The notes beneath the pieces were generated by a model. That model was not told the DNA's origin. It did not search any database and saw only the letters and a program-made list of their open reading frames with translations. The position numbers and the translations under genes were made by a program. DNA of 64,000 nucleotides from Belliella alkalica (GTDB lineage: Bacteria > Bacteroidota > Bacteroidia > Cytophagales > Cyclobacteriaceae), in contig NZ_JAKZGO010000010.1 of NCBI RefSeq assembly GCF_022549785.1, forward strand, positions 1 through 64,000, given 5' to 3'. This document shows positions 24,553 through 34,750 of the stretch, in pieces. Positions within the stretch are counted from its first letter, which is position 1. Each line of letters opens with the position of its first letter.

Positions 24553-26923
24553 TGTAGAAGATAAAATTAATTTTGATAAAATTAAAGAATTGATCAAAGC
24601 GGAGTGTAATAGCTCCCTTGGTGTCGATTTTGTAGATAAAATGAATTTTTCAAAAGACTTGAGACTTATCACAAGGCTTTTGGATCAGACAGAAGAGTTT
24701 AGGCAGATTTTGGTTTCTGGGGAATCATTTCCATCATCGAATTTTACCAACATCTATCCTTATCTGGAAAAAGCCAAAATAGAAGGTACTTTTTTGTATG
24801 AAGATGACTTCCACGAAATCAAGCTTTCTTTGATGACTCTAAGTGGTTGCGTTGCGTTTTTCAACAAGTTTTCTGAAGAGTACCCCAATTTGCACCAACT
24901 TTTGGGCTTGGTAAGTTTGGATCAGACTTTACTGAAAGCCATTGAACGCATTATTGATGAAAAAGGAAAGATAAGAAATAATGCATCCAAGGATTTGTCT
25001 TTGATCAGGTCGCAGATTATTTATGAAGAAAGCAGGTTGCGAAAAGTACTTGATAGGATTTTTAGGGATGCTAAAGCAAAAGGTTTAACTCCAGATGATG
25101 CTTCAGTGACGATTAGGGGAGGGAGAATGGTTATTCCTGTGTTGGCAGAAAACAAAAGGAAGATCAAAGGCTTTATCCACGACGAATCAGCAACTGGTCA
25201 GACGGTATTCCTCGAACCGGCTGAGGTTTTGGATATCAATAATGAACTGAAGGATCTAGAGTATATGGAGCGTCGGGAAATTCAGAAAATCCTCACGCAA
25301 CTTACTGATCTCCTCAGAGGGTATATTCCAGAATTGAGAAAAGCTTATCAATTTTTGGGTTTGGTCGATTTTATCCGTGCCAAAGCCAAATTCGCTATCA
25401 AAACCAATTCCTCTAGACCTATTCTCGAGAAACAAAGACAGGTAGAATGGTATAATGCCACTCATCCTCTATTGCAATTTGCTCTGAAGCAACAGGGAAA
25501 GCAGGTGATACCACTTAATATACAACTTGACCACAATAGAAGGTTGCTGGTAATATCAGGACCAAATGCTGGAGGTAAATCCGTGACGCTTAAGACTGTC
25601 GCAATGATTCAGTACATGCTTCAATGTGGATTGCTTGTGCCTGTAGATTCGCATTCAAAGTGTAGCATTTTTGATCACTTTTTTATCGATATTGGAGATG
25701 AACAAAATATTGAAAATGATCTGAGTACATACAGTTCTCATTTGATGAGTATGAAGTATTTCACGCAGTTTGCGGATAAGAAAACCATCTTGTTTATTGA
25801 TGAATTTGGTACAGGTACTGAGCCGCAATTTGGGGCAGCTATAGCAGAAGGTATTTTACTTTCCTTGAACAAGCTAGGGGCTTATGGTGTGATTACTACC
25901 CATTATGGGAACTTGAAGGAAATAGCTTCCAAAAATCAGGGCCTCGTCAATGGAGCAATGCGCTATGATGTTGATAAGTTGGAACCGCTATACCAACTAG
26001 AGATCGGTAAGCCTGGGAGTTCTTTTGCTTTGGAAATAGCTTCGAAAATTGGCATTTCCAAGGAGATCATCAACTATGCAAAGGAAAATATAGGCGAGGA
26101 GCGAGTACGATATGATAAAATGCTCAACAAGCTGGAAAATGAAAAAGTCCGATACGAGCAGTTGATCAATGAAAATGCCAAAAAAGAGCGTCTTCTTGAT
26201 ATCAGAATGAAAGAGTACAATTCCCTGAAAGAAACAATAGATTCTAACAAGAAACAATATATCCAAGAGGCCAAGAATGAAGCCAAGCAGCTTTTGGATG
26301 AGGTAAACAAAAAGATAGAAACCACGATCAGGTCAATCAAAGAAAATAAAGCTGACAAAGAAGCAACTAAGAAGCTAAGGGCGGATTTGGAGTCATTCAA
26401 ATCTAAGATCAAGCCTGAAAAGGTTATTGAAAAAGCACCAGAAATCAAAGTGATAGATGGGGAAATCGCGGTGGGTGATTTTGTAAGACTCAAGGATAAT
26501 GGGGCTGTAGCTGAAGTGCTTGCTATCAAAAATAAAGATATCGAAATAAGTATTGGGGATTTGAAATCCAATGTGAAAATCAAGCGTCTGGAGCGGATTT
26601 CGAGTACGGAAATGAAGAAGGAGAAAAAGTCTTTTGCCAAGAGAACTGGTTTCGACACCAATGCCAAAATGATGGAATTTTCACCAAACTTAGATATTAG
26701 GGGGAAAAGGGGAGAAGAGATCCTTCCTTTGGTTCAGAATTTTATTGATGACGGCTATATGTTGGGAATGAAAGATCTCAGGATTGTTCATGGAAAAGGT
26801 GATGGGATCCTGAAAGATATTACAAGAAACATCCTGAAAAACATGAATCAAGTAGCAAAAGTATCAGATGAACATGCCGACCGTGGAGGTTCAGGTGTTA
26901 CATTGGTTGAGATGAAAGCTTAA
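24536..26923 (+). CDS. mutS2: MutS2 ATPase/endonuclease
   Basis: A 795-residue protein with MutS core and clamp helices, the ABC-type ATPase domain with Walker A GPNAGGKS (342-349), and a long coiled coil (~520-640, Lys/Glu-rich). A KOW-like region precedes a C-terminal Smr nuclease domain (~713-795) with LDIRGKRGEE and the HGKGDG motif. MutS2 does not act in mismatch repair; it is linked to suppression of recombination and to ribosome-collision rescue in other bacteria. The mismatch-binding domain I of MutS is absent, as expected. It is coupled to the DUF4296 gene. Confidence 0.95.
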   Translation: MIYPNSVEDKINFDKIKELIKAECNSSLGVDFVDKMNFSKDLRLITRLLDQTEEFRQILVSGESFPSSNFTNIYPYLEKAKIEGTFLYEDDFHEIKLSLMTLSGCVAFFNKFSEEYPNLHQLLGLVSLDQTLLKAIERIIDEKGKIRNNASKDLSLIRSQIIYEESRLRKVLDRIFRDAKAKGLTPDDASVTIRGGRMVIPVLAENKRKIKGFIHDESATGQTVFLEPAEVLDINNELKDLEYMERREIQKILTQLTDLLRGYIPELRKAYQFLGLVDFIRAKAKFAIKTNSSRPILEKQRQVEWYNATHPLLQFALKQQGKQVIPLNIQLDHNRRLLVISGPNAGGKSVTLKTVAMIQYMLQCGLLVPVDSHSKCSIFDHFFIDIGDEQNIENDLSTYSSHLMSMKYFTQFADKKTILFIDEFGTGTEPQFGAAIAEGILLSLNKLGAYGVITTHYGNLKEIASKNQGLVNGAMRYDVDKLEPLYQLEIGKPGSSFALEIASKIGISKEIINYAKENIGEERVRYDKMLNKLENEKVRYEQLINENAKKERLLDIRMKEYNSLKETIDSNKKQYIQEAKNEAKQLLDEVNKKIETTIRSIKENKADKEATKKLRADLESFKSKIKPEKVIEKAPEIKVIDGEIAVGDFVRLKDNGAVAEVLAIKNKDIEISIGDLKSNVKIKRLERISSTEMKKEKKSFAKRTGFDTNAKMMEFSPNLDIRGKRGEEILPLVQNFIDDGYMLGMKDLRIVHGKGDGILKDITRNILKNMNQVAKVSDEHADRGGSGVTLVEMKA

Positions 26924-26942
26924 GCTTTTTTCTTTTCAAGGC

Positions 26943-26987
26943 AAAAAAAAGTGGTTTGGAATCTTAAAGATCCAAACCACTTTTTTT
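26943..26987. terminator. Bidirectional terminator between mutS2 and the lipoprotein gene
   Basis: The arms GTGGTTTGGA (26951-26960) and TCCAAACCAC (26971-26980) are perfect, flanked by eight A on the left and seven T on the right, so the hairpin serves both convergent genes. Confidence 0.9.
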
Positions 26988-27008
26988 GATGCTATATATT
27001 GTTTTTTT

Positions 27009-27509
27009 TTACTGCTTACGCTTAAGGTTAAATCTATAGTTACCAGCCAAAGCGGCTCCTTGGGTTCCTTTTTTTTCTGCTCCTGGAGCTACGATACTAA
27101 ATATCAAAACAAGATCATTTGCAGAAGGCTTGGTATGTGATATTTCTGGACCTGATGCAGGTCTTGTTCCTGCCAATGAAATTTTTGTTAGGTCACCAGC
27201 CACAAAATTCCAGTTTCCTGAATTGTCAAAGAGATCACCACCATTGCTGACAGAGTAAGTTTTGCTGTTTTGATTGGCAGAAAAAGTAATCTCAAAATTT
27301 TGATAAAGGTTGGTTACTGAATTGCCTTCTCCTCTAAATACGGAGCCTCCACCAGCCACTGTCCAAGTGGTTGAAGATTTCCCTGCTAGAGATTCTATCG
27401 CGAGTTCTTCTGGGGATTTGATTGGGGTAGGGTCATCATTCTTTTTACATGCAAAAAAGATCAATCCAAATGCTGAAATCCATAAAATTACTAAGAGTGA
27501 TTTATTCAT
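27009..27509 (-). CDS. Small lipoprotein of unknown function
   Basis: About 166 residues from the ATG at 27509; an upstream ATG at 27533 would add eight residues. The signal peptide ends in a lipobox (LIFFACKK, Cys21). The mature protein is rich in Gly, Ser, Thr and Asn. It has a beta-sandwich look (TWTVAGGGSVFRGEG, NFEITFSANQNSKTYSVS), similar to lipocalin-like lipoproteins of Bacteroidota, without an assigned family. It is a single gene with its own terminator. Confidence 0.6.
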   Translation of the reverse strand: MNKSLLVILWISAFGLIFFACKKNDDPTPIKSPEELAIESLAGKSSTTWTVAGGGSVFRGEGNSVTNLYQNFEITFSANQNSKTYSVSNGGDLFDNSGNWNFVAGDLTKISLAGTRPASGPEISHTKPSANDLVLIFSIVAPGAEKKGTQGAALAGNYRFNLKRKQ

Positions 27510-27564
27510 ATATGGGTAGTATTGGGTAATCAATGAATGTAAATTTAATAATATGGATTATTAA

Positions 27565-28200
27565 TCAAAGCTTTTGTTTGATCTTGTAGTCTTCAATTTT
27601 GATGATGTTATTGCAGGATTGATATTCTCTTGGATCATTAGAGCAAATAATTAACGTTCTGCTTGAGCTGAATTTTTCAATTAACGATAAATACCAATCT
27701 ACACCTTTTTGATCTAAGTTGGAAGTAGGTTCATCCAAAAGTATCAGGGGAACTTGAGAAAAAAAACAAAGACCAAGCTTCAGCCGTTGTTTCATACCAG
27801 AAGAAAATTGACTGATAGGCTTATTTTCATGACCATTAAGATACATTTCGCCAATCATTTTTTCAAAAGAAAAACCAGGAATTGAAACCTTGAATTTAAA
27901 ATGAAAATTCAAAAGCTCAATAAGTGAAAATTCTTCTGGCAGCTCTAAATAGGGGGCAGAAATTGTGAGGTGATTGAAGATTTCTTCTGTCGATATTTTC
28001 TTTTCTTCTAAAAAGTAAGATACAGAACCTTCTGTTACAGGACTTAGGCCAGCTATAGCTTTTATCAATGTTGATTTTCCTGAACCGTTGCTTCCGGTTA
28101 TTGCAAGTTTTGATGCCGCATGAATAGTTAGATTCAAGTTTCTGAATATCCATTCATATTGAAACCTTTTTGCGGCATTTTCAAGCTTGATCTCAATCAT
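27565..28200 (-). CDS. ABC transporter ATP-binding protein at the end of the lipid A operon
   Basis: A 211-residue ATPase with Walker A (GSNGSGKST), signature FSSGMKQRLKLG and Walker B (LILLDEPTSNLD). It starts three bases after the lpxA stop, so it belongs to the HD-lpxD-lpxC/fabZ-lpxA operon. No permease gene is adjacent; the membrane partner must be encoded elsewhere. Small size and the STLIKAIAGL region are CcmA-like, but the transported substrate is unknown. Confidence 0.82.
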   Translation of the reverse strand: MIEIKLENAAKRFQYEWIFRNLNLTIHAASKLAITGSNGSGKSTLIKAIAGLSPVTEGSVSYFLEEKKISTEEIFNHLTISAPYLELPEEFSLIELLNFHFKFKVSIPGFSFEKMIGEMYLNGHENKPISQFSSGMKQRLKLGLCFFSQVPLILLDEPTSNLDQKGVDWYLSLIEKFSSSRTLIICSNDPREYQSCNNIIKIEDYKIKQKL

Positions 28201-28203
28201 GAA

Positions 28204-28983
28204 CTAGTTGATGTAACCTTTCATGACACCTCTTTCTGATGAGCGAATGAAGTTAACAATCTCGTCTCTTTCTTTCGTTGCAGGTAGGTTTACTTCGATT
28301 TCTTCAAGAGCACGACTATTATTGAGGCTATTTAAGAATAAAAATCTATAAACATCTTGAATGTGACTGATCGTTTCGCTTGAGAATCCTCTTCTTCTCA
28401 GGCCTAGACTATTTACCCCTGCATAGCTTAGCGGCTCTCTAGCTGCTTTTGTAAACGGAGGTACGTCTTTTCTCACCAATGATCCACCTGAAATCATAGA
28501 GTGCATTCCAACTTTCACAAACTGATGTATAGCGCTGCTTCCACCAATTATTGCCCAATCGTCAACAATGACATGTCCAGCAACTTGGACAGAGTTTGCA
28601 ATGATCACATTATTGCCTACAATACAATCATGTGCAATGTGCACATAAGCCATTAGCAGGCAATTGCTTCCGATTTTTGTTGTCTTTTTATCGATAGTTC
28701 CTCTGCTGATAGTAACACATTCCCTTATAGTAGTATTGTCTCCAATTTCTACAAGTGTTTCCTCTCCTTGGAATTTCAAGTCTTGAGGTATGGCTGAGAT
28801 TACAGCTCCAGGAAAAATTTTGCAGTTTTTACCGATTCGAGCACCAGGAAAAATTGTGACGTTCGATCCTATCCAAGTACCATCTCCGATGATCACATCT
28901 TCATGGATCATGGTAAAAGGATCGATCTGTACGCCTTCTCCGATTACAGCGCTCTCGTTAATATGGGATAAATTGCTGATCAT
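28204..28983 (-). CDS. lpxA: Acyl-ACP:UDP-N-acetylglucosamine O-acyltransferase
   Basis: The 259-residue hexapeptide-repeat (left-handed beta-helix) enzyme catalyses the first step of lipid A synthesis, moving a 3-hydroxyacyl chain from ACP to UDP-GlcNAc in the cytosol. Repeats of the IGDGTWIGSNVTIFPGA type cover the first ~190 residues. MAYVHIAHDC carries the catalytic His region, and a C-terminal helical domain follows. Its ATG overlaps the lpxC/fabZ stop by four bases. Confidence 0.95.
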   Translation of the reverse strand: MISNLSHINESAVIGEGVQIDPFTMIHEDVIIGDGTWIGSNVTIFPGARIGKNCKIFPGAVISAIPQDLKFQGEETLVEIGDNTTIRECVTISRGTIDKKTTKIGSNCLLMAYVHIAHDCIVGNNVIIANSVQVAGHVIVDDWAIIGGSSAIHQFVKVGMHSMISGGSLVRKDVPPFTKAAREPLSYAGVNSLGLRRRGFSSETISHIQDVYRFLFLNSLNNSRALEEIEVNLPATKERDEIVNFIRSSERGVMKGYIN

Positions 28984-30374
28984 GATTCTTTTCTAACAAT
29001 ACTTGCAGTCATAACGGCTTCACATACCAATGTGTTGCCCACATAGGCTTCACCTTTCATTTTTGCAATACCTCTTCTGATAGGTGCAAGTAATTCACAT
29101 TTGAATACTAAGGTGTCTCCAGGGACAACCATTTTTCTAAATTTACAATTCTCAATTCCTAAAAAATAAGTCCAATAATTTTCAGGATCATCTACTGTGC
29201 TCAAAACCAAAATCCCTCCCGTTTGTGCCATTGCTTCAACTTGTAAAACACCTGGCATTACAGGGTTAGCGGGGAAATGCCCCATAAAGAACGGTTCATT
29301 TATCGTCACGTTTTTCACTCCAGCTACCACAGTTTCGTCTAGATAGATAACTTTGTCCAATAATTGGAAAGGATATCTATGTGGCAAGATATTACTAATT
29401 TGCGCGATATCCATGACCGGTGGTAATTTTGGATCATAATGTGGGATATGGCTTGGGCCAGCTTTTTCCATTGCTCTTTTTAGCTTTTTCGCAAAGGCTA
29501 CATTCGCTGCATGGCCAGGTCTAGCTGCTAGAATTTGAGCTTTGATCGGCCTACCTACCAATGCCAAATCACCTACCACATCCAGAAGTTTGTGTCTTGC
29601 TGGCTCGTTTTTATACCTTAATTCGACATTGTTAAGAATTCCTTCTTTCCTAACTTCTACTTTTTGTTTGTTGAACATCTTCGCCAAATGTTCTAATTCT
29701 TTTTCTTCTACAACTCTATCTACTACAACAATAGCGTTGTTGAGATCTCCTCCTTTTATGAGGTTTTGATTGTAGAGCATTTCCAATTCGTGCAAGAAAC
29801 AAAACGTTCTACAAGAAGCAATTTCCGTCCGGAATTGACTAATGTCTGTGATAGAGGCGTGTTGAGACCCAAGGACAGGTGAATTATAATCCACCATCAC
29901 TGTCACTCTATAGTCATCCAACGGCAAAGCTGCCATTTCTACTTCTCTGGATGCATCTCTGTAAGTAATGCTCTCAGGAACTTCAAAAAATCTTCTTAGC
30001 GCATTTTGCTCTTCAAAGCCAGCACTGTCTAATATTTCAATAAATTGAATAGAAGAACCATCCATAATTGGGGGTTCTGGACCATCTAGTTGAATCAAAA
30101 TATTGTCAATCTCCAATCCAACCAAGGCCGCCAAAACATGCTCAACAGTAAATACTCTCGCCCCACTTTGTTCTAAGGTAGTGCCTCTAGATACGTCTAC
30201 TACATTGTCTACATCAGCATCGATGGTAGGCATACCTTCTATATCGATTCTTTGGAATTTATAACCGTGATTTGGAGGTGCTGGTAAAAAAGTCATGTTT
30301 GAAATTACTCCAGTGTGGAGACCAACACCTGATACGGTGACTTGTTTTTTAATTGTATGTTGTTTTACCCTCAT
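28980..30374 (-). CDS. lpxC/fabZ: Bifunctional LpxC deacetylase / FabZ dehydratase
   Basis: A 464-residue fusion typical of Bacteroidota. Residues 1-~305 are LpxC, the zinc UDP-3-O-acyl-GlcNAc deacetylase, with ligands His79 (VEHVLAAL), His261 and Asp265 (HKLLD) and catalytic His288 (GHAAN). Residues ~320-464 are FabZ, the 3-hydroxyacyl-ACP dehydratase, with LPHRYPF, catalytic His366 (GHFP) and Glu380 (LQVEAM). The fusion ties lipid A commitment to fatty acid elongation on one polypeptide. It lies between lpxD (39-base gap) and lpxA (4-base overlap). Confidence 0.97.
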   Translation of the reverse strand: MRVKQHTIKKQVTVSGVGLHTGVISNMTFLPAPPNHGYKFQRIDIEGMPTIDADVDNVVDVSRGTTLEQSGARVFTVEHVLAALVGLEIDNILIQLDGPEPPIMDGSSIQFIEILDSAGFEEQNALRRFFEVPESITYRDASREVEMAALPLDDYRVTVMVDYNSPVLGSQHASITDISQFRTEIASCRTFCFLHELEMLYNQNLIKGGDLNNAIVVVDRVVEEKELEHLAKMFNKQKVEVRKEGILNNVELRYKNEPARHKLLDVVGDLALVGRPIKAQILAARPGHAANVAFAKKLKRAMEKAGPSHIPHYDPKLPPVMDIAQISNILPHRYPFQLLDKVIYLDETVVAGVKNVTINEPFFMGHFPANPVMPGVLQVEAMAQTGGILVLSTVDDPENYWTYFLGIENCKFRKMVVPGDTLVFKCELLAPIRRGIAKMKGEAYVGNTLVCEAVMTASIVRKES

Positions 30375-30413
30375 AGGTATTAGACTCTAACTTGAATGTT
30401 TTCGTGCGTAAAT

Positions 30414-31439
30414 TTATTGTTTTTTTTCCAGTTCTCTCAATCTGTCTTGTAGTATGGGCAGATTTTTGAAAACTGCATAGGATTTTAGGAATAATTTTAA
30501 GTCAAATCCCATGTAGCCTAATAATGTTTGTCCAGGTTCTACAATAGATTTGCTTATCCCTGTATTTGCTCCAATGGTAGTTTTGTCTGCAATTTTTAAA
30601 TGACCTACGATTCCTGCTTTTCCTGCAATCACACAGTTTTTGCCGATTTCTGTAGATCCAGAAATTCCGGCCTGTGCAGCCACTACTGTATTTTCTCCGA
30701 TGATTACATTGTGTGCGATTTGTACTTGATTGTCTATTTTGGCTCCTCTTCGAATGATAGTTGATCCCATAGTAGCACGATCTACTGTACTGTTTGCGCC
30801 TATGCTGACATGATCTTCAATGATTACATTACCTATTTGGGGAATAGCTTTGTACGTTCCGTCTTCTAAAGGAGCAAAGCCAAAACCATCCGATCCTATG
30901 ACTGCACCGGAATGAAACTCACAAAAGGATCCAATTACCACATCGTTGGCAATTTTTACTCCTGGATGAAGAATGCAATTGTCTCCAATTGTGACATTAT
31001 CGCCAATAGTTACATTCGGGTATATTTTTACATTGTCACCTATTTTATTGTTTTTACCAATGTACGAAAACGCCCCTCTGTAAAAATTAGTCCCAATGTT
31101 ACTACTTGGGTCTATAAATGAAGGCTCCTCAATTCCTGACTTGCTGTTTTTGGTGAATTGGGCATAAGCTTCCAAGATTTGGGTAAATCCTGCATAAGCA
31201 TCCTTTACCCTAATCAGCGTTGCCTTAATTTTTTTTCGTGCTTGAAAATTTTCCGAAACAATCACTCCAGAAGCTTCGGTTTCATAAATGAAATTCTCGT
31301 ATTTTTCATTAGAAAGAAAACTGATGCCTCCAGGTTTTCCTTCTTGAATTTTATCTAATCTATTAACTACTTTAGATCCATCACCTTCCACCTTTCCGTT
31401 CAGAAGCGATGCAACCTGATCTAGTGTAAATTCCATCAT
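30414..31439 (-). CDS. lpxD: UDP-3-O-(3-hydroxyacyl)glucosamine N-acyltransferase
   Basis: A 341-residue hexapeptide acyltransferase that adds the second acyl chain in lipid A synthesis. An N-terminal uridine-binding domain (~1-100, with [14 protein letters not shown]) is followed by a long left-handed beta-helix ([20 protein letters not shown]) and a C-terminal helix. The catalytic His region reads QIAHNVIIG. Two adjacent ATG codons (31439, 31436) can serve as start. It lies 16 bases after the HD-domain gene in the same operon. Confidence 0.95.
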   Translation of the reverse strand: MMEFTLDQVASLLNGKVEGDGSKVVNRLDKIQEGKPGGISFLSNEKYENFIYETEASGVIVSENFQARKKIKATLIRVKDAYAGFTQILEAYAQFTKNSKSGIEEPSFIDPSSNIGTNFYRGAFSYIGKNNKIGDNVKIYPNVTIGDNVTIGDNCILHPGVKIANDVVIGSFCEFHSGAVIGSDGFGFAPLEDGTYKAIPQIGNVIIEDHVSIGANSTVDRATMGSTIIRRGAKIDNQVQIAHNVIIGENTVVAAQAGISGSTEIGKNCVIAGKAGIVGHLKIADKTTIGANTGISKSIVEPGQTLLGYMGFDLKLFLKSYAVFKNLPILQDRLRELEKKQ

Positions 31440-31455
31440 GAATAATATTGTGTGG

Positions 31456-32694
31456 TTACAAAGTTAAGTTTTTAGCACGACAAGCATAATGTTTTTTGAC
31501 TATTTTACTCATTGCTTTTATGTTTGGCAAGTCAGCAGCCTGTGCTACATCTATAATTTGACCTTTTTTAGTCAAAATGTGTATACGTTCTTTTGCAAGG
31601 TATGCATTGTTGCTAATAGACCCATGCGAAAAGAAATACTTCATGTCTTCATCAGGAACTTGGAGTTTTACTCTTGTCTTCTCCTTCATAGCCTCCAGTT
31701 CTTCTGCTGAAAACTCCACATTGCTGAGATTTATTTTAAATAGATTCCTGGAAAGAAACATTTGGGAAATATTCCTTAAAATGTAGTCTGAGTCTTTTTT
31801 CCAAAATTTGATAGATCCCCAAATGTCATAGTCATCAAGCTCCAGAAACGTTTTTACCAATGTTTCGGAATTTTGGAAATCACCTATTGTAAAGTCATTT
31901 TCAAGAAAGAACAAAAACTCATCGGTAGCAAAAATATTGCGGCCTGATTGCTTAAGGTCTTTTGCTCTTGAGATTAAGTTGATCAACATCTTTTCTGCAC
32001 TCACAGTGGTCTTGTGTAGATATACCTGCCAATACATCAGCCTTCTGGCGCTAAGGAAGTTTTCGATACTATAAAGTCCTTTTTCCTCTACAACCAGCTG
32101 ATCATCTTTGATAGCCATCATTTTGATGATTCTGTCTGCGCCAATAGTGCCTTCAGAAACCCCTGTGAAGAAACAATCTCTTTGCAAATAATCTAGTCTA
32201 TCTATGTCAAGTTGGCTAGAAACAAGTTGATGAAAAAATTTTCTTTCATAATGATTCTTAAAAATTCTTAACGCGAGATCTAATTGGCCGTTTAATTGTT
32301 TATTCATTATATCAATCACCAAAAGCGATAAGGATTCGTGAGGCACATCTTTGAGGAGGCTAAATTCTAAAGCATGGGAAAAGGGTCCATGCCCTATATC
32401 ATGAAGCAAAATAGCAATCAGTGCAGCTTCATATTCTTCATCGCTAATTTCATTACCTTTATTGCGAAGATTATCCAAAGTGATGCTCATCAGGTGCATA
32501 GCTCCTATAGCATGATGGAATCTGGTATGAAGTGCCCCAGGATAGACAAAATCTGTCAAACCTAATTGCTTGATGCGCCGTAACCTTTGAAAGTAAGGGT
32601 GATCAATGATTGTAAAAATCAATTCGCTTGGAATTGTAATGAACCCGTAAACAGGATCATTTAATATTTTGTGACTTTTCAATGTCTTTGACAT
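31456..32694 (-). CDS. HD-domain phosphohydrolase (dGTPase/SAMHD1-like)
   Basis: About 412 residues from the ATG at 32694 ([17 protein letters not shown]), which matches the family start; 19 extra residues from 32751 are rejected because they would run past the porX start. HD motifs: [11 protein letters not shown], then [15 protein letters not shown], then [10 protein letters not shown]. Such proteins hydrolyse dNTPs or related phosphates; the substrate here is unknown. It is the first gene of the lipid A operon, and its 51-base upstream gap is shared with divergent porX. Confidence 0.85.
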   Translation of the reverse strand: MSKTLKSHKILNDPVYGFITIPSELIFTIIDHPYFQRLRRIKQLGLTDFVYPGALHTRFHHAIGAMHLMSITLDNLRNKGNEISDEEYEAALIAILLHDIGHGPFSHALEFSLLKDVPHESLSLLVIDIMNKQLNGQLDLALRIFKNHYERKFFHQLVSSQLDIDRLDYLQRDCFFTGVSEGTIGADRIIKMMAIKDDQLVVEEKGLYSIENFLSARRLMYWQVYLHKTTVSAEKMLINLISRAKDLKQSGRNIFATDEFLFFLENDFTIGDFQNSETLVKTFLELDDYDIWGSIKFWKKDSDYILRNISQMFLSRNLFKINLSNVEFSAEELEAMKEKTRVKLQVPDEDMKYFFSHGSISNNAYLAKERIHILTKKGQIIDVAQAADLPNIKAMSKIVKKHYACRAKNLTL

Positions 32695-32745
32695 TTGATT
32701 GGTTTCAAAAGTAATTATAATTTTAACAGAAGTAAACCAAACATT

Positions 32746-34302
32746 ATGCAAAATTCTAAAATCCTTTGGGCTGACGACGAAATAGATCTATTGAAACCAC
32801 ATATTCTTTTTTTACAGCAAAAAGGTTATGAAATAACCACAGTCAATAGTGGTGTTGACGCTATCGAGCTGGTAGAACAAGATAATTTTGATGTGATCTT
32901 TCTTGATGAAATGATGCCAGGAATGACTGGGCTAGAGACATTGCAGCAGATAAAGATGATCAAACCTCAGATTCCTGTGGTCATGATCACCAAAAGTGAG
33001 GAAGAGCATATTATGGATGACGCGATCGGTGGAAAAATCGCAGATTATTTGATCAAACCCATCAATCCAAATCAGATTTTGCTGTCTGTGAAGAAAATAC
33101 TTCAAAACAAACAGCTGATTTCGGAAAAGACCAACCTATCATATAGACAGGATTTTATGAATATAAGCATGGCTTGTAGCGATGCTTCCACTCATCAGGA
33201 GTGGACAGAGATTTATAAAAAACTCACATACTGGGAGCTGGAAATCGATAAGACAGAAAATAAAAGTATGCGAGAGATTTTAGATTCTCAAAAAGTCGAA
33301 GCTAATTCATCCTTTGCGAAATTTATCAAAAACAATTATATCGATTGGTTGAATGACTCTAAAGCAGACAAGCCTATTCTATCGCCAAACTTGATGAAGG
33401 AAAAAGTATTTCCTCATCTTAAGGAGGGAAAGCCTTTGTTTTTTATAGTTATTGACAATCTACGTCTGGATCAGTGGGAGGTGCTCGAGCCATTGGTGAA
33501 TCAATATTTTAACACCAAAGACGATGATACTTATTACAGTATTTTGCCTACTACGACAGCATTCTCCAGAAATGCACTTTTCAGTGGAATGATGCCTTCA
33601 GACATGGCAAGATTCCATCCTGACCTGTGGGAAGGTGAAGATACGGATGAAGGGAAAAACAACAAAGAAGAAGAGTTTTTGGCAGAAAACCTTCACAAAA
33701 ATAGGCTTAACATCCGATATAGTTACCACAAAATACTCCAAGCTTATCAGGGGAAAAATCTCGTTGATCAATTTCATAACTTGCTGAATAATGATCTCAA
33801 CGTATTGGTATTTAACTTTGTAGATATGATGTCTCATGCTAGAACTGATATGAAAATGATCAGAGAGCTTGCTCCTGATGAATCAGCTTATAGGTCTTTG
33901 ACCAAAAGTTGGTTTGAGCATTCGTCTCTTTTTGAGATGTTCAAAAGAATAAGTGCTGCCGGAGCGGAACTAATTGTTACCACGGATCATGGTACCAAAA
34001 GGGTAAATAAACCTTACAAAATCATAGGTGACAAAAATGTAACAACCAATCTGAGATATAAGCAAGGAAAGAATCTAAACTTTGAGAGTGGGAAGGTTTT
34101 TGAGATCAATAGACCAGAAGATGCGAAACTTCCAAGATTTAATGTGTCAACAAGTTATGTTTTTGCCGTAGAAGATTATTTCTTTGCATATCCAAACAAT
34201 TACAATTATTATGTAAATTACTACAAAGATACTTTTCAGCATGGAGGAGTATCTTTAGAAGAAATCATAATACCTGTAGTACATCTGTTACCAAAGAATT
34301 AA
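32746..34302 (+). CDS. porX: PorX, type IX secretion response regulator with PglZ domain
   Basis: A 518-residue protein from the ATG at 32746. An N-terminal receiver (acidic Asp10-Asp11, phospho-acceptor Asp54 in VIFLDEMMPG, conserved Lys in LIKPINP) is followed by a helical linker. An alkaline-phosphatase-superfamily PglZ domain (~210-518) follows, with FFIVIDNLRLDQW, TTTAFSRNALFSG and the metal-site TTDHGT. PorX with its kinase PorY controls the type IX secretion system in Porphyromonas and relatives; no porY is in this window. It starts an operon with tsaE (four-base gap) and ald. Confidence 0.92.
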   Translation: MQNSKILWADDEIDLLKPHILFLQQKGYEITTVNSGVDAIELVEQDNFDVIFLDEMMPGMTGLETLQQIKMIKPQIPVVMITKSEEEHIMDDAIGGKIADYLIKPINPNQILLSVKKILQNKQLISEKTNLSYRQDFMNISMACSDASTHQEWTEIYKKLTYWELEIDKTENKSMREILDSQKVEANSSFAKFIKNNYIDWLNDSKADKPILSPNLMKEKVFPHLKEGKPLFFIVIDNLRLDQWEVLEPLVNQYFNTKDDDTYYSILPTTTAFSRNALFSGMMPSDMARFHPDLWEGEDTDEGKNNKEEEFLAENLHKNRLNIRYSYHKILQAYQGKNLVDQFHNLLNNDLNVLVFNFVDMMSHARTDMKMIRELAPDESAYRSLTKSWFEHSSLFEMFKRISAAGAELIVTTDHGTKRVNKPYKIIGDKNVTTNLRYKQGKNLNFESGKVFEINRPEDAKLPRFNVSTSYVFAVEDYFFAYPNNYNYYVNYYKDTFQHGGVSLEEIIIPVVHLLPKN

Positions 34303-34306
34303 TATA

Positions 34307-34750
34307 TTGAAAAAAATCCATTGTGACCATTTAGATCAAGTTGAGCAAGTTGCTACAGAAATTGTGCATCATTGTGAACATGACAAGATATGGGTATTTA
34401 AAGGGGATATGGGTGCGGGTAAGACAACTCTGATAAAATCTATTGCCAAAAGTTTTGGTGTTAAAGATATTGTATCAAGTCCCACCTTTTCCATTGTCAA
34501 TGAATACATCAATGATTCTAATGAAAAGTTTTATCATTTTGACTTTTACAGAATCGAAGATCCTGAAGAAGTTTTGGAGATAGGTATAGATGAATATTTC
34601 TATGGGGGCGCGTATTGCTGGATAGAATGGGCTGAAAAAATCCCAGAGTTCATCCCTGATACATTTATGTTGATTAGTATAGAAGTAGATAGTATTGGAG
34701 GAAGAGAGATCAGTATTTCGAAAATCGTAAACGGTACACAGCATGGTTGA
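34307..34750 (+). CDS. tsaE: tRNA threonylcarbamoyladenosine biosynthesis ATPase TsaE
   Basis: A 147-residue P-loop protein starting at a TTG four bases after porX. Walker A is GDMGAGKT (residues 33-40). SSPTFSIVNEY, HFDFYRI and CWIEWAEKI are family hallmarks. TsaE drives the TsaB-TsaD complex that makes t6A37 on ANN-decoding tRNAs. It overlaps the next gene by eight bases. The link to porX and ald looks like operon convenience. Confidence 0.94.
   Translation: MKKIHCDHLDQVEQVATEIVHHCEHDKIWVFKGDMGAGKTTLIKSIAKSFGVKDIVSSPTFSIVNEYINDSNEKFYHFDFYRIEDPEEVLEIGIDEYFYGGAYCWIEWAEKIPEFIPDTFMLISIEVDSIGGREISISKIVNGTQHG

Noticed and set aside
26074-26667. 197-residue frame antisense to mutS2
   Set aside because: It lies wholly opposite the coiled-coil and linker part of mutS2 and has a Ser/Leu-rich composition typical of a reverse-frame shadow.
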